From positions 4,625 through 34,993 of the forward strand of contig NW_014013469.1 in NCBI RefSeq assembly GCF_000611645.1: a DNA stretch of 30,369 nt, written 5' to 3'. This stretch comes from Monoraphidium neglectum (lineage: Eukaryota; Chlorophyta; Chlorophyceae; Sphaeropleales; Selenastraceae). The translations under genes and the position numbers were made by a program. Under the pieces are notes generated by a model. That model did not search any database and was not told the DNA's origin. It saw nothing but the letters and a program-made list of their open reading frames with translations. This document shows, piece by piece, positions 1-11,965 of the stretch. The number at the start of each line of letters is the position of its first letter. Position 1 is the stretch's first letter.

Positions 1-1134
1 GCGGTGGGCAGCCGCGCCATGCGGCGCCCCGCCTCCCGCCAATCTTGCTTGCACCGTCTCAGGCGCTCGGCCGCGGCCGCCTCCTCGGCGGCTAGGTCCA
101 CGATCGCGTCCGCCGCCGCCGCTGCCGCCGCCACCGCCGCCGCCGCCGCCGCACCCTGCGCCTCTTGCCGCCCCTTTTGATGGTCGCTGCCTGGGCCTGT
201 TTGAGGTGGACGGCAGAGGTTGGCGCTTCACCAACGCGTGCGCAGAGGGCTTGTTGGCCATATCAGGCCGCCCTCCCTCCCTCCGCTGCGGCCCGATGGA
301 CACGTCACAGCCGGGCCCCGCAACCTGGCACGCCGAGTGAACCTTGAGCCTCGCCGCGCGTGTGCGCACCCGCGATGGCAACCCCCTAAATGGTCGTCGT
401 CATACGCTGCCAGCTCACCAGCCTGTGGGCCGCGAACCCCTGTGTCCGCCTCGTCATCATCGTCCTCCAGCACCGCGCCCCTTCGCCTTCCGGCGCGCCG
501 CCGCGCGGCGGGTGCGCCTCCCAGATCATCCTGCAGATCGCCGTCCAACTCCAAACCATCCCGGGGTTCCGCCTCTTGGCCGTGCTGCAGCCCATCAGCG
601 CCTGAGTCGCTGCCGCTCCACTCGCTGGCCTCTGCGCTGCGTGTGGGCGCCGCCGCGCCCGTCACGATCGCACGGCGGCGCGCCTCGTGGTCTGCCAGGA
701 GGCGCGACATGTCCGGCGGCTGCGCGGCGCGGCGGCGGAGGCGGCGGTGGCAACGTGTGCGCCGCAGCGAATCGGGTGCGCGCGGGGATATTGCTCATCG
801 GCACGTTGACTTGTACGGTACTGTGGGCTACGGCAGCACTGCCACATCGTCTCTTGATTCCAGCAGCGGCCAACTCACAGCTGCCATGGCAAAAGATAGC
901 ATGGACGCAGCGGCGCACAGCAGTACGTCACTTGGCACCCACCGGGACCTTGACGCGCTGCGCACGCGCTCCCGCCGGTGCCGCCGTAGAGGCAGGCGAG
1001 ACCATGGGAGCTGTAACAGCAACATCCTTGCGCTTCAGTCTTTTGTGTACGTGCGATTTCTGCTCATCAGACCCCTCCCGCGGCTCGAACTCTTCAGAAT
1101 CAGACGACTCAATCACACGCTTTTGACGTGGCAT
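1..1134 (-). CDS. Unrecognised charged, Ala-rich protein (5' part of gene, truncated by window edge)
   Basis: Three exons can be joined: 1134-943, 719-419 and 196 to the left edge, with GT-AG introns and matching phases (0, then 1/2). The start is the ATG at 1134-1132, which opens MPRQKRVIESSDSEEFEP, an acidic Ser/Asp/Glu patch. It is followed by a basic HKRLKRK stretch that could be a nuclear localisation signal. Exon 2 carries a helix-like PPDMSRLLADHEARRRA segment, an Arg-rich patch and a run of four Asp plus Glu. Exon 3 starts PGSDHQKGRQEAQG, runs into a poly-Ala tract encoded by GCG/GCC repeats, then continues as a charged helix (DAIVDLAAEEAAAAERLRR, later DWREAGRRMARLPT). The composition suggests a nuclear or chromatin-associated protein, but this is inference from composition only. 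I recognise no family domain in the part present. Confidence 0.55.
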
Positions 1135-1338
1135 AGCTGCTATGCTTGAAAAAAGGTATTTGAATGTGCCGTGCAAGCCGCGGGCCAGCTTCATTCGCGT
1201 GCACGCCATTGACGGTGCCGGTGTAGTCAGCGTGATCGTCAGACTGCTCTTTGACACTGCCTTGTGCCTGCATGCGTCGGACCATGTACTGTCCGCTGCC
1301 AAAAGGCATTTGTTGAATACACATGCGTCCAACTTCTG

Positions 1339-1343
1339 TTACA
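1339..1343 (-). promoter_or_regulatory. Candidate TGTAA polyadenylation signal for the EHD gene
   Basis: TGTAA read on the minus strand about 610 bases beyond the EHD stop codon. TGTAA is the usual poly(A) signal in chlorophyte green algae. It is the only copy I see on this strand between the EHD stop and the next gene, but a five-base motif is weak evidence. Confidence 0.35.
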
Positions 1344-1860
1344 GCAAAGGTCGCAGCTATGCACGTTTGAAAAGGGACAGCAGGTGGCAGTGCGCTCTGG
1401 AAGTCTGGCCCCAGTCCCACAAATGCCAGGAGCCACCAGTGCTTATCCGCCACTCATCAGTCGCAAATGTGCTGGCATAGAGCAATGGACAATGCAGTCT
1501 CTGCCTCTCCTGTGCGTGCTAAACTTGTGCGCTCTAGCCTGCCTATGCGGTTGCATTGGGCACCCCAACTAATCACGCTATTCTCTGCCACCTGTAAAAC
1601 CCATGCCAAATCAACCTGCCGGCGTCGAGCTAGCCCGCGACGCACACTTTCACAGATGCAGCAGTCAAGAATGCGTGCATGCCTCCTTCTCAGTTGTACG
1701 GGTTGTCAAAAGCCTGCGGATGCAAGCAAGAATGCATGTCGTGAGGGGTGTTCAAACAAGCTGAGCATGCCTGCCCGCACACATGCCCACAACGGACACA
1801 CACATGCGCGCGCGTTCGCGCAGACACACACACACACACACACGCACGTCTACACGCACA

Positions 1861-1945
1861 TCAGACACACGCACGTCAGACACACGCACGTCAGACACAC
1901 GCACGTCAGACACACGCACGTCTGCACGCACGTCAGACACACGCG
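1861..1945. repeat. 15-bp minisatellite
   Basis: Four perfect tandem copies of TCAGACACACGCACG occupy 1861-1920. A shortened 12-base unit and one diverged copy follow. An (AC)n run at 1824-1842 lies beside it. The array ends about 12 bases from the EHD stop codon, so it would lie in that gene's 3' UTR or a terminal intron. Confidence 0.9.
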
Positions 1946-1956
1946 CGCAAAGCCAC

Positions 1957-4900
1957 TCAGCGTGCCCCACACACCTTGACGAGGTTGGGGATGTACTCCG
2001 CAAGGACGGCGTCAATGGTGGCCAGCTTGTCGGGCGTCATCTTGGGAAACAGCCTGCATCAATCGACAACCAAAGGTGAGCGGCAGAGCACATGCAAGTG
2101 CCCTCTCAGATTGGGGCGCTCAGCTTAGTAGGACTCGCTGCACTGCACAGCCAGCGCGCCCGTGCGGCCCAGCTGCCCTGCAGTGCCTCTACAGGATGGA
2201 TTGCCTTCTCACGTGAAGTCAAAGGTGGCGAGTATGCTCCTGAAGCGGCCCAGGTCCGGGAAGTCCCCCGCCGGCAGGTGGTGCTCGCGCTGCACCTGTT
2301 AACCAAGGGTAGGCGGCCGCGCAGCCAGGGGAGGCGCACAGGCCCGGGCAGTGCAGGGAGAGGCGTTGACGCGCCTGGAGCGATTCTTTACGTGCAATTG
2401 ACGCGTCGCAATCGCTCCATGGAACAGTTGCGCGTGCCTCCTTGCACAAAGGTGTGTGTGATTTGCATAAAGTATGGTATGTACGCCGGCTCGCCGAACA
2501 GAACAGGTGTGCACGTGCGCGCACACACAGGCACGCGCGCGCGCACACGCACACACACACACACACACTACATATGGGCTGACTTGCACGCACAATACAT
2601 GCGCATGCCATGCACTATCTCCTGACCTCGTAGAATATCTCCGGCAGCTGCTCCAGGACCTTGCGCTTGGCCCCATCCTTGCCAAACACGGCAGGCATGT
2701 GCTTGCGGATGTGGCCGATGAGCATCATGTGGATCCTGAGGGCACGCACGCGCTTGACAAACTCGTTGACTGCAGGGATACGGGGAAGGGGATGCTTGTG
2801 AACGTGAATCCAGACGTATTTGTGGCTTTGTCAGGCATATTTGAAACAGTGGTAGGTGAGATGGCACAATGATACGGGCGGGTGGGCGAAGAAAATGCAC
2901 GCTGGTGTGGGACAGTCTTTGTAAGGCTTCCCCTAAACAGCCACGCACCCTTCCTGTCGCAGGAGCGCGCCGGGATCTGTGAGGGTAACACAAGCGGAAT
3001 GGACTGGGTCGCGCGCAAGAACAGCCTATCACAAGCAACTAGCACGCTCATCTGGATTGCCACAATTGCCCCTGGTATCACCACTGCTGCTTGGCAAGTG
3101 CGGCCCTTCCAGCAATCCACCTGCTACACACACACACCCCTGCAAAGCAGATTATGGGGAAAAACCACTCAGATCATACCCAACCACCCTCGAACCTCGT
3201 GCAGGTCCTCCAGCAGGTCTGCGTGCTCCTTCTCGAACAGCCCGACGCACTCGGGGTTCCTGGACGCGTCGACAGGCTTGTCGGCGTTGAAGCTGCCGAT
3301 GTAGACCTGGCGGGGCCGTCAGGAGGGTTAGTGGAGCTTTCCGTCGAGCGCCAATCGGGCTTTGGCTGGCTGGCTTGGTTGTTCAGCTGGTTGCTGGCCG
3401 GCCGGAGCAGGCCAGCAGGCTAGGAAGCTGTGTTGATTGGTTTATAACGAGGGAAGTGGGGGCCTCAACGCAGCTGTAGGACTGAGAACCAGGCTGCAGC
3501 ACAGACCAGGGACCAGGCGGCGCGCGGTTCATCCCTCAACATAGTCGGCAATGTCGATGGCCGTATCCTGCATGGTGTATGCCTGCTCACCCTGCAGACC
3601 TCCGGCGTCCTGAACACCTTCCCCAGGCTCCACATCAGCGCGCCGTACACGCGCATCAGCTGCTGCTGGTCCACCTGCGAGCAGAGAAGCCACGCAGCAC
3701 AGGCACACATAAAGCACCGGCCAGGCCGGCCGCCGCAGCCCAACCAGCGCCGGATCAACCCTCAGACACGGAGCCTGGATCATTCCTGAGATCCTCGCTG
3801 GGCCAAAGGGGCGCTGTAGGATCTTTCCCGGCCCCACCTGGTCTGCCTTGTTAAGCACAACGCGAATCTTATCGTCGTGGCCCCTCAGGGCGGCGATGAC
3901 CTGCCGCATCTCGTCGCTGATGTCCTGATGACGTCACAACAGGGGAGTTGGGGCGCAAGGCAGATTCGACACATCAAGCCAAGCAAGCGGCAATCTGTGC
4001 TCAAGCAGCATCCAGAATAGGTCGCTAGCAGGCATACAAGGCAGGTTGAATGCGGACAGCCTTGTGTGAGTGCAGCTCTGCCGCTTGTCAGCCCCCCAGC
4101 CGCTAATGGGCAGGCGTCCACACTGCGTCAGGGAGTATATGAGAGCATTGGGACAGTCGGGCGGTCATCAAAAACGTCCCAAACCGCCCGCCCTCGCACC
4201 CACCAATTTGAAGGGGTCAAACAGCAGCAGGATCATGTCGCAGCGGGCCGCAAACCACTCGCACACATTGATGAAGGAATAGTGGCGGTCTGGGCAACGG
4301 GAGGGCGGGGTGAGGGAGGATCATGGCAGCAGGATGTGACTTCAGGATTGCAGTGTGGTTTAGTTGCCACCGTCATCATACGGTAGCACATTTGCATGGC
4401 ATGAGCAGGCATAAGCCTCTTTGAATGCCACCTCAGGATGCATGCTCATTTGGGGTGCCTCAAGGCGCCCGACAGCAGCAGGGCCACCAAACGGATGGAT
4501 TGCCATCACCTATCCTTTGCTTCTCCCCGGAGAGCACCCCCGGCGTGTCGATGATGGTGACGTCCTCAAGCAGCCGTGCGGGGCACTGCGAGCCCTCAAA
4601 GCGCGTCAGGAAGCCTGGGAGATGTCGAGGACCCGGGGAGGGGGAGGGGCACATCAGTGGGCAGCGAGCTCACCTGTGTTGCACGCGCTGTCCATGCAAT
4701 TTGGCCAGAGCAGCTTGACACAACCAAGGGACTGCCATGGTGGCTTGGCCTTCGTGACAAAACCTATCTTAAGGGGTAGGTTTCGTCACAAAGGCCAAGC
4801 CACCATGGCACAAGGGTGGGGATGGAAGCCTCGGCACACATGCTGCGGGCGTGCCGCTACGGCCTAGCGGGCCACATACCCACCGGTGCCAAACCCGGAG

Positions 4901-7252
4901 AGGCCCTGGTAGGGCTTGTCCGGCTGCACCGCCAGCGTGTTGCCGGGCGTCCGCCGCTCCTCCAGCCCGTGGTGCACGACCACAAACCTACAAGACACGG
5001 TCGGCAAGTGTGTGAAAACATCAAGCTGAGGGTCACTGCCGTTGTCCATGTGCACAGTGGATCACGGCGGGATTGAACGATGTGTGGGTTGGTGGGCGGG
5101 TCTGAGGGGAGAAAGGTGCAGGGATGCAAAAGCCAGCATGGCAGGGAATAGTATTTTGAGCCAGGCTCGCTGCATCGGGCTGCTGAGCCCTCTCTTGCCT
5201 GTCCGTGGTGGGCTCCGGCCCGATGTGCGCGCCAGGGTAGTCCCGCCCCAGCATGGACTGTGATAGACAGCAGACGCGAAAAGAGCGCAGATGGCAGGTC
5301 AGGGTGCCGACCATGCATTAGAAGATGCGGCCTCACCACTGCCCAGGCAAGCACAAGGCAAAATTGTCTCCCGGTAAAGAATGCAAAGGTGGCACTGGCT
5401 TCACCTTGATGAACGTGGTCTTGCCGGTGCTGTACTGACCCATCAGCAGCACTGACGGCTTGGCGTCAAAGTCGCTAGGCTGCAGCAGGCTGCTGAAGAA
5501 GCTGCTGAACTTGAAGGCCTCCTCCAGCGGACGAACCTGTCAGCCATTTTACGGCCATAAAAGCATCAGTATGTGATACGTGCTTGGAGTTGCCCTTGAA
5601 ACCGCACGCGGCTGGCAACATGGAGCTTTGAGCAGCCTGGCAATTGCCAAGACTCCATCACGCCCAAAGGGCCTCACGGTGACGCACACGCCCTGCTGAC
5701 CATCTCCAAGTCATAAAAGCCCCCTAGGATGTAGCATCAATGTCACCTTTGTGAAGTATATGGCCTTGAGGCCGTCAACAACCGACGTCACGATGCTGGC
5801 CGGCACCCGCTGCCGCGCCGCCGCCCCCCGCCGGCCGCGGGTGCGGCTGCCTTTTGCGTCGTCGCCCTGCTTGTCGTGCTGGCAGCCAGGATCCTGCGGA
5901 ATACAACAGATGCCTTAACAAAACTATGCACCCAGCGAAGTTGACATGTTGTTGCGAGACGATGGCCCCCTTGTTCGTCGCAAAGCCACCACCAGCCACT
6001 AGCCACACACTCACAAAACCCCCTCCAGACATTTGGCGCTTGCAGCCACACACCCCGCTCACCTTGACCGGCGACGGCGGGCCACTCGATTCGCTGCCGT
6101 CGGCGCCGCCCGCCTCATCGCTGCCCATCAGGCCGGCCAGGTGGGGCGGTGCAATGCCGCGGACAAGGGCCGCCAGGTATGCCTGCTTGTTCACGCTGCA
6201 GCCCTGCGCTCGTGAGGGGTGGTTCACGAGAGGACAGTTTCATCAAGCTGGCTTGCGAAGGAGGGTTACTGCGACACTTGCATGCTTTGGGGAACGGCGG
6301 GGGCTGAATGCGCCCTGCGGCCACACGCGTTTACACGGGGGTGCGCAACGCCGGCATGCTGTGCTTTCCGGCTGCACGTGGGGCCATGTGCGGCGGCTGC
6401 GGGATTGGGGCATGTATGGTTTTGTCCCACCGCGCACCTGCTGGGCGATGCTGATGAGGTCCATTGCTTTGTGGAACGCCGCGCGGTCCAGGTAGCCCGC
6501 CCTGGGGGTCTCATTGGTGGGACCGAGTTGCTAAGGCTAAGGGTAATGAAAGGTGCAGCTCTTTGGCTGGGGCCTAGTGGGGCCACCAAGACGCGCCAAC
6601 AAATGCGCAGGGCTTGGCGCACAGTTCAGTCACCTTAGCAGCCCAAAAGCTGAAAGTTATCCTCAGGCTGACCCTCCCGCACCCTCAAGCTCCTAGACAC
6701 GTGCATCACACCTTGAGGTGTTGGCCATGTCCCAGACGCGCGCCAGGACGTCCTTACTGAGGCCAGACCGCTGGAAAAACCTGTAACATCCGGTGTGGGG
6801 GAGGGGTTGAGCGCGACTGCCCATCTCGGCGGTCGGCGGCGCAGGGATCAATATTCCCGCCCTCAGCAGCACTGCTGCACCTGGGTTTTTGCGTGTGTGA
6901 GGCGGTGCAGGATCTCCCGCTGTGTGGGGCGTCGCATCATCGATGGCAAATACTGGCGGTTACGTGCCAGGCCGCCCAGCTGCTCACTCGACAGCATCGG
7001 CGCCGGTGACGCGACCGTCCGAATCGGTGTCGGCCGCCTTGAACCACCTGCGCACGCGTCATTGTGAGGTGCGTGAGCACCCCCGAGTCAGCAACAACCC
7101 CTGGTGCAGCTGCCGCCAGTCAAGGACCAACCCAGACACCATGTGCGTGCGTTGGCGGGGGCAGGCAGATATAGAACTAACCTGTCGTAAGTGACCGCAT
7201 TGGCCAATACGCCAGACGCCGCCTGGTCCGTCGCCTGCAGGTGGGTGTCCAT
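1957..7252 (-). CDS. EHD1: EHD-family (EH domain-containing) dynamin-like ATPase
   Basis: Membrane-remodelling ATPase of endocytic recycling; the family oligomerises on tubular endosomal membranes. Eighteen exons join in phase to 556 aa: 7252-7182, 7047-6988, 6780-6712, 6501-6438, 6203-6063, 5893-5747, 5536-5405, 5257-5199, 4987-4884, 4614-4510, 4289-4204, 3924-3838, 3674-3591, 3306-3196, 2976-2949, 2769-2627, 2295-2213, 2053-1957. An N-terminal EH domain (about residues 20-90) has one clear EF-hand loop, DTDSDGRVTGAD (30-41). Nucleotide-binding motifs are GQYSTGKT (217-224), DTPG (305-308) and NKAD (371-374). Other family signatures are PGAHIGPEPTTDR, QQLMRVYGALMWSLGKV and LPAGDFPDL. The N-terminal EH domain matches plant rather than animal EHDs, which carry it at the C-terminus. 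A basic variable linker lies at about 136-165. One intron is GC-AG and one exon is 28 nt. The extreme C-terminus (VKVCGAR) is the least certain part. Confidence 0.95.
2521..2568. repeat. (CA)n/(CG)n microsatellite in EHD intron 16
   Basis: Alternating CA with a CG-rich stretch, inside the intron between EHD exons 16 and 17. It reads as (TG)n in the sense transcript. Confidence 0.9.
4733..4810 (-). repeat. Near-perfect intronic hairpin (34-bp stem, 10-base loop)
   Basis: Arms 4733-4766 and 4777-4810 are inverted complements beginning TGCCATGGTGGCTTGG. Only two pairs are imperfect, 4753/4790 and 4759/4784. On the minus strand, which is the EHD sense RNA, both become G-U wobbles. The element lies in EHD intron 9 (4883-4615), not across a splice site. 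A CAAGGG direct repeat sits on each side (4725-4730 and 4811-4816), which could be a target-site duplication of a small foldback element. Size and shape also fit an intronic small-RNA precursor. Presence of the hairpin is certain; its role is unknown. Confidence 0.85.
4988..5198 (-). other. GC-AG intron in the EHD gene
   Basis: EHD exon 8 must end after GACAG (phase 2) so that AG plus G restores the Arg of the conserved PTTDRFVVV segment. The intron therefore starts GCAAGA rather than GT and ends TTGTAG. It is the only non-GT donor among the 50 introns placed here. Confidence 0.85.
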
Positions 7253-8787
7253 AGCAGTGGCGCACCTGCCGGGGCCTCACTGCCTGCAAGCAACGGCATG
7301 AGGGGCCATGGCGCGGTGGCCTCAGCATGAGCGACAACGCAGCACTGCCACCATCCCCGCGGTACTGTGGCTCGAGAGGGCGTGCCACGCGCGATCCGTT
7401 GGAGACTGTCATGGAATTTCTTTCACTGCATGGATCACCGTTAGCTCGCGATGCCTCGAGCCTCAGACTGAAGTTGAGTTCAAACCCGAAGAAAGGCTCT
7501 GATCGCGAGTAGGGTGCGTCAGATAGAGCACGGATGCGAGAAGGTTTTCAACGACAGCCCCGCGACGGGGCTGTGGAGGCTGTTGGGCGATCTGGGAAGG
7601 CACAATTGGGGTGACGGCGATGGTGCGGTGGCAACCGGCCACCATGTGGTCGGGCGCGGTGTCCCCCACCAATCACTGCTCATGATTGACTCAGAATCCA
7701 CGCCTTTATGATACAGCACCACGCACGCCGTGCAGGTCAGCTTGCTAGTTGCGATGGTGCAATGTGGTGAAAAATCAACACCGCATCAATCATGTTTGCC
7801 ATAGCGAGCTCTCGCACAATGTTGAGGCCAGATGCAGGCCTTGGCTGTTTAGTAGGACCACTTCACTGGCGAGGCCCTATTGCTTATGCATGATCAAGGG
7901 GGGTACTGACTCATTTTTATGGCCGTGTGCAGAGTAGCAATCCCAGAGCGGTAAGGAGAGATGTGCCCGCAGCTGACGCCTGCGCCAATACCCAGTTTAT
8001 ACTTCTAGACCTGGTTGCAGCATGACATGTGAATCACCAGAGGCTCAGCCGCCCGCTAACGCACAATTGCTGACGATCACGAATTGCATGGCCTGCTGCC
8101 ATCTTTGTGGAGCATTACTTGGCATCAGCCATCGGTGTTTATATTGTTTGCCGCTGAATCAGATCCTGGAGTGAAACCAGGAACCAGCAGATGTATGCCA
8201 TGTGCGGGGCCCATGCACGGCTGCATGCACCGCTGCTGGCGCTCACGCACATGCTGTGGTGCAACCGGTCAACAGCTGCTGCGAACGAAGTACTGTACAC
8301 CCTTTGCAGTGCGCATGCGCGTACTGCGTTTGGGTGTCCGATATTCGCATCTCGCTATCATGGCCCGTTCTCGGTTATTCCGCATGTGGAACACTCGGCA
8401 GCACATGAAGCACCCGACAAGCGTGCCTGCTGCGCTCTTGCCCGCCCTCGCTGCCGAGCCGTCATGCAACCCTCACAGCCGAAGCTTAGAGCTTAATCGT
8501 GACGATTTGCTGCTTGATTTAGCGCGTGGCTTTATTTGTGCTCAGCGAGGACGGCTCCTGGCATCCGTCTCACCCGGGTGCTGCTACCGAGCAGGTGCCG
8601 CAACAAAGATCTGTGAATGCAGGGCGGGCAACGCACTAAAGTCTTCACCAAAGTAAACCTCCTCGTTTGTCCCGACAGCCACCTCGATCATTGCCGGAGC
8701 TCTCCAAGACCAAACTGAACACGCGCGCAGGACCCCAAGCTAGGAACCATATTCAGACGTAGGAGGGCGGGTGCGACCGCCGGCGCC
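7253..8787. other. Divergent spacer between EHD and carboxypeptidase genes
   Basis: About 1.5 kb with no exon I can support. Open frames in it have no domain or biased coding pattern, and the largest (8084-8656, plus) is Cys/Arg-rich without similarity I recognise. It should contain the promoters and 5' UTRs of both flanking genes. No clear TATA box could be assigned. Confidence 0.45.
7554..7574. repeat. Small perfect hairpin
   Basis: ACAGCCCCG at 7554-7562 pairs with CGGGGCTGT at 7566-7574 around a three-base CGA loop. It lies about 300 bases upstream of the EHD start codon, in non-coding DNA. No function can be assigned. Confidence 0.6.
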
Positions 8788-10147
8788 ATGCCACAAGCTC
8801 GAACGTTGCGCCATATGCAGCCCCAGCTTGCAGCATGCAGGGTGCTGCTGCTGCTCCTTGCGGCGCCGACTCTGGCAATCGGGCAGGCTGTGACCAATGC
8901 GGAACAAGTGGCGGCGAAACCGCAGGCGGCACACATACAGATGCCAGATTACACAATGTACAAGCGCAGGTGCGCGTGGCGGATGGTGAACAGAGAGCAA
9001 CTGGCGGGACTCGTGCACGCCGCCGAACCGCGTTTGCGCGTGCGGAAGCTTGCTACCGCCCGGCATGCTGCCGACCACGGCTCTACACCCGACCCCAGGA
9101 CGGAGCTGCTGCAGGAGGTGGTAGGCATGGCTGCAAAGCGCCCGGACATAATGAGCGTCCAGACAGAGGCCGCGCGGGACGGGAACTACACAGTAGACAT
9201 GCTGGTGGGCATGGGCGCAGGGGAGGAGGGTGATGTCGACACACGCACGGGCGCACGTCGAGAGAGCAGCGACTGCAGCCCGTCTCGTGCTCGTGATGGT
9301 CTGGGCTCGCAGCAGGGCGCGCAAGGCGAAGGCCGGCTGGCTTTTGTACATATGCAGCGCCTCAACGCCCCGCCAGCAGCTAGCCGGGGTCGCTGCAGAC
9401 TTGATTTAGGCCCAGATCAAGCAGCGTGCCCCTCATCCCTGGCCTGCAGGTGGTCAACCTGGAGCCCAGCGGGCTCAGCACATCTCATTCTAACAAAGTC
9501 AGGCTGCTGCTGGTGAGACCGCCAAGCGCCGCGCGCCCTCCACACCACCAAGCGCCAGCAGTGCGACCCCTGGCCGCGCGTGGCGCCCCCCACCTCTCAA
9601 CCGGGCGCGCCCGCCGGCCCGCGTGCGCTGTGAGGCACTGCGGCGGAGGGACGGCCGGAGACCCTTATGCCCGCCGCATGCACCTGCCTCCCTTTCTCAG
9701 GACTTTGGGGAGCACGGGCGCGAGTTCATATCGTCAGAGGTGGGCCTGCGCTTCCTGCGCACCCTCACCAACGACACCGCGTTCGAGGCCGCGGCCGGCG
9801 GGGCGCGGCGCGCGGCGCGGCTGAGGCGCATCCTTGACCTGTGCGTTTTCAAGGTGAGCAGGACTGCAGGGTTTGTTTTGTGCGGAGATTTGCAGGGCCG
9901 ATCGAGTGGCGGACGGGTGGTCGGCGCGCTGCTGCACCACGCCCAGGATCAGCTGCTTTGAGACTTCGTCTGGCGTGCATGCTGCCTGCTCTTCCGCCAA
10001 GGCTCACGTTATACACGAAACGCATGCACGTGCTCACATATCCTTGCACGCACACACTGATGGACGCACGCACACATGCACACCCACCCACCCCCCCCAC
10101 ACACACACAAACAGACACACACACACGTACAAACACACGCACACACG

Positions 10148-10209
<62 letters not shown>

Positions 10210-11932
10210 TGCTTGCTTGCTTGCGTCGACAGATCTTGCCAATGGAGAACGCGCGCGGCCGCGAGCTCGTCGAGTCCGGCAAGCTGTGCGAGCGCAAGAA
10301 CGGCCGTGGCGTGGACACCAACCGCAACTGGGGCGTGGACTGGGGCGTCAAGGAGAAGGACTACGATCCGAACGAGGAGTACCCCGGGACAGCGCCGCAC
10401 AGGTGCGGAGGGGGGGACGCGCGGAAAAGGGACTCTCTTGCTGTGCCGGCAGGGAGGTTGGTATGTTGTGGCGTGCATCGCGGTGCGCCCGGCACGTCTG
10501 GCAGGCGCAGTGGCTTCTGTGCAAACACGTTCGACACGCCGCCGCCGCCGCCCGACTTCCGTCGCCGCGCCGTGTCGCAGCGAGCCGGAGGTCCAGATCA
10601 TCATGCGGCAGGCCAAGGCCCTGAAGCCTCACGTCTGGCTGAACGTGCACTCTGGGATGTACGCGCTGTTCACGCCCTACGACCACAAGCCATACGTGAG
10701 CGGCGCGGGCGGCTGGATGACACCAGGCGGCGCACGCAGTAGGCTGTGTTGGCGCCGAGGCGGCGACCCTGCAAGCGCCATCGTGCTGCGCATGCTTGCA
10801 CCCTCTGGCCTGGGCTGGTCGCAGGGTCTTGCAGCTGATGACTGATGTCTGTCCCGACCTGACCAGCCCCAGCAACCCTCAAGCTTTTCGAACTGCTGCA
10901 CCACCCACCTGACTTGGCAGGTCCCCGAAGGCGAGGCGGAGCAGGCGTCACTGCGCATCATGCGCCGCATCAATGAACTCAGCTGCCAGGGCAAATGCGT
11001 GATCGGCTCGGGCGGCAAGTCGGTTGGGTGAGCGAAAACGCGCAGGAGGGTGGCACTCGTATGCAGGCAGCGACAGGCTGCGCCGCGGCGAGGGCCTCGA
11101 GCGCCTTTAGGGCAGGCGGCACCCCCACCCATGCGGTCTGGCGCCCGCCTCTGGCTCCTTTCGGGGCATGAATGGCGCGTCCCGTCACTCTGCTTGCCCC
11201 TCCAATTCTAACGTCCTGCAACCCTTCCAATCGACCGCCTTTCTCCACTCCCCTTTTCCTGTTGTCCTTGCCTTCCGCCCACCCGGCGCACTGCCCACTC
11301 TCCACGCCGACCACTGCGTCACCTCCCCCCCTCCCCCGGCCCGACCCCACGCACCTTCCCTGCAGCTACCTGGCCCACGGCACCGCCACAGACTACATGT
11401 ACGACGTCCTGAAGGTGCCCCTGGCCTTCACCTGGGAGATCTACGGGGACGAGTCCGCGGGCTTCGACGACTGCTTCCGAATGTTCAACCCCGTCACGCG
11501 GCCCCTGTTTGAGGTGCGGCGCCGCCCGCGCCCCCGCTGACGCAGTGGCTGCCCGGGCGGTCTTTCTCGAAATCGCGGCCGCTGCCGTTCCTGTGACGCA
11601 GACTTTCAGGGCCCATGTTGAGCGTGAGGTGCTTCCCGGCCCCTTTTGCTCTGGCTTGAACGACTCCTGACTGGCACCGATTTCAACCATTTGCAGGAGA
11701 CCGTCAAGTCCTGGGTGTCTGCCCTGCTGCAGCTGGTGGAGTTGCTGCCGACCCACCCCGCCACCGCGCCGCTGCTCAAGGCCGCGGCCGCCGACGCGGC
11801 GCCGGCGGGCGCCGCGCCGGCCGTGCAGCGGCGGCAGGGGCTGGACGCGGAGGAGCCGCGGCCGGGGGCTGAGGGGCAGCAGCTGGAGGAAGGGAAGGGG
11901 GCGTCGGGCCAGGAGGGCAGAGCGGATTCAGA

Positions 11933-11965
<33 letters not shown>

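Larger units (their letters stand above)
1135..1956. other. Spacer between EHD stop and upstream-gene start
   Basis: No coding exon is supported here. The spacer should hold the EHD 3' UTR and the promoter of the gene starting at 1134. It contains the CA-rich minisatellite near 1824-1945 and a minus-strand TGTAA at 1343-1339. Open frames here are short and low-complexity. Confidence 0.5.

Noticed and set aside
220..1149. 309-codon plus-strand open frame opposite the left-edge gene
   Set aside because: Arg/Ala/Ser-rich shadow of GC-rich minus-strand exons and introns; no domain, and the minus-strand exons join in phase.
3398..3417. Short GCTGGCC/GGCCAGC inverted repeat in an EHD intron
   Set aside because: Seven-base arms in GC-rich DNA are expected by chance.
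8084..8656. 190-codon plus-strand open frame in the EHD/carboxypeptidase spacer
   Set aside because: Composition is not protein-like, there is no recognisable domain, and it does not join either neighbour.
9849..10616. 255-codon minus-strand frame rich in Cys/Val
   Set aside because: Largely a translation of the (CA)n microsatellite opposite the carboxypeptidase gene.
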